From assembly GCA_964235675.1 (NCBI GenBank), contig CAXSEA010000210.1, positions 1 through 6,560 on the forward strand: a stretch of DNA of 6,560 nt, read 5' to 3'. This document shows, piece after piece, positions 5,765 to 6,560 of the stretch. This DNA comes from CAXSEA01 sp964235675. GTDB taxonomy: Bacteria; Armatimonadota; Armatimonadia; Armatimonadales; Capsulimonadaceae. The first letter of the stretch is position 1. Every line of letters begins with the position of its first letter. A program made the position numbers and the translations under genes. The notes below the pieces were generated by a model. The model had not been told where the DNA came from. It saw nothing but the letters and a program-made list of their open reading frames with translations, and ran no database searches.

Positions 5765-6560
5765 CTACGGATGGTCAATCGGCGAAGGCGTCTGGTCGGT
5801 CTTGATCTTAAACACCCGCATCGGGTAGACCAGCTCGTTTTTGCCCGCATCGTGCGGCGGCATTCGGTCCTGCTCGGCGGCGGGCATCCACAGGTAGCCT
5901 TGATCGTCCACCCACATCGCGTCCACCCAGATCAGGCGCGGGTCGGCGACCAGCACGGTGGATTTGCCTTTAGGCGTAATGCGCAGAACGCGGCTGTTGT
6001 CGGTGTCGCTTACATACAGATTGCCCGATGCGTCGATTGCCGTGCCGCCGGTGGTGCCATTGTGGGCGAACTGCACCCGATGCGCCTCGCGGAGTTTCTC
6101 GGGAACAGTCTTATCGTCGAGGTACTGCGTCTCGATTCGGTACAAGGGGCCGGAGCAGGCCTGATAATAGTAATATTTGCCGTCGGGCGAGACTTCCATC
6201 TGGTCGGCGTTGATCTTCACCGGATTGGCGCTCTCGTCTAGCATCTCCTTGTGCTCGGCCATCATCGGATGCTGCACCATCACCGATTTGTCGTTGACCA
6301 GCGTGCGGTAAGCGTCGCCGGTGGTCAGGTTCATGACAATAATCGCGCCGGAGTTGCCCGCGTCGGTGATATAAGCGTTGTTGCCATGGAAGCGGATATC
6401 GTCGATAAAGCTGAACGGCTCCACGGCAGGCCCATTCAAATGATAAACGCGCTTCACCGAGTTCGTCTTCAAATCCACGACGACAATTTTCGGCCCGTTC
6501 GTCAGATCCGCCTTGCCCTCGCCTGGCGAGCCGATATCCACAATCCACAGGGGGGCGGCG
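5765..6560 (-). CDS. Yellow/MRJP-family (L-dopachrome tautomerase-related) beta-propeller, 5'-truncated by the window edge
   Basis: On the minus strand the frame is open from the window edge (first full codon 6559-6557) to the TAG at 5767-5765, giving 264 visible C-terminal residues. The true start lies beyond 6560; the GTG at 6541 is an internal Val within LWIVDIG (visible 4-10), a conserved block of this family. Other family-like blocks are AYITDAGNSGAIIVMNL (62-78), DQMEVSPDGKYYYYQ (119-133) with PLYRIET (138-144), GNLYVSDTDNSRVLRI (179-194) and DPRLIWVDAMWVDDQGYLW (206-224). They are spaced like blades of a six-bladed propeller. Insect members are Yellow and royal jelly proteins; the function of bacterial ones is mostly unknown, and 'dopachrome tautomerase' is a name by similarity only. 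Many are exported, but the N-terminus is not visible. It converges with the RHH operon, 28 bp stop to stop. Confidence 0.85.
   Translation of the reverse strand, partial: AAPLWIVDIGSPGEGKADLTNGPKIVVVDLKTNSVKRVYHLNGPAVEPFSFIDDIRFHGNNAYITDAGNSGAIIVMNLTTGDAYRTLVNDKSVMVQHPMMAEHKEMLDESANPVKINADQMEVSPDGKYYYYQACSGPLYRIETQYLDDKTVPEKLREAHRVQFAHNGTTGGTAIDASGNLYVSDTDNSRVLRITPKGKSTVLVADPRLIWVDAMWVDDQGYLWMPAAEQDRMPPHDAGKNELVYPMRVFKIKTDQTPSPIDHP

Noticed and set aside
5615..6241. Plus-strand open frame of about 208 codons crossing two genes
   Set aside because: It overlaps the end of the membrane-protein gene and then runs antisense to the MRJP gene, both of which have better support. It has no ribosome binding site or recognisable domain.
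1..6560. CRISPR arrays, tRNA/rRNA genes, insertion sequences, phage integrases
   Set aside because: I looked for regular spaced repeats, cloverleaf-like segments and transposase or integrase motifs on both strands and saw none. The only strong repeats are those listed around 5029-5112.

Overview
This 6.56 kb window comes from a bacterial chromosome. It is mostly GC-rich (a kinase-gene line counted by hand is 39/60 G+C) and holds six protein genes. Two of them run off the window edges. I see no rRNA, tRNA, CRISPR array, transposase or integrase. The gene mix is a membrane Ser/Thr kinase with a TPR ectodomain, a WD40-type propeller, a secreted carbohydrate-esterase-like enzyme with a sugar-binding-type domain, and a Yellow/MRJP-type propeller. 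That suits a large-genome soil or plant-associated bacterium such as an Armatimonadota (Capsulimonas-like), Planctomycetota or Acidobacteriota member. This placement is a guess from style and family content, not a marker gene.

Layout: (1) 1-906 (+) is the 3' part of a WD40-like beta-propeller gene. (2) 1019-2878 (+) is a transmembrane Hanks-type Ser/Thr kinase with a TPR-like C-terminal region. Its catalytic residues are intact, but its ATP-loop glycines are missing. (3) 2879-3088 is a 210-bp intergenic stretch with short repeats. (4) 3089-4984 (+) is an exported 631-aa protein: signal peptide, GH2-like jelly-roll domain, Ig-like segment, then an alpha/beta-hydrolase of the acetylxylan-esterase type. 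(5) 5029-5077 is a near-perfect hairpin with two 24-bp arms and one central base, read as a bidirectional terminator. (6) 5073-5736 is a compact lower-GC module: a perfect TATAAT -10 embedded in three copies of TTGATGTA, a strong Shine-Dalgarno, a 66-aa ribbon-helix-helix regulator, and a 127-aa two-helix membrane protein joined to it by an ATGA overlap. (7) 5765-6560 (-) is the 3' part of a Yellow/MRJP (L-dopachrome tautomerase-related) gene, convergent with the module.

How they fit: the WD40 gene, kinase and esterase lie in one direction but have gaps of 112 and 210 bp, so they are probably separate transcription units. The RHH/membrane-protein pair is the most interesting unit. Its repeats, promoter, coupling and composition suggest a self-regulated accessory cassette of unknown function, terminated upstream by the hairpin and facing the MRJP gene downstream.
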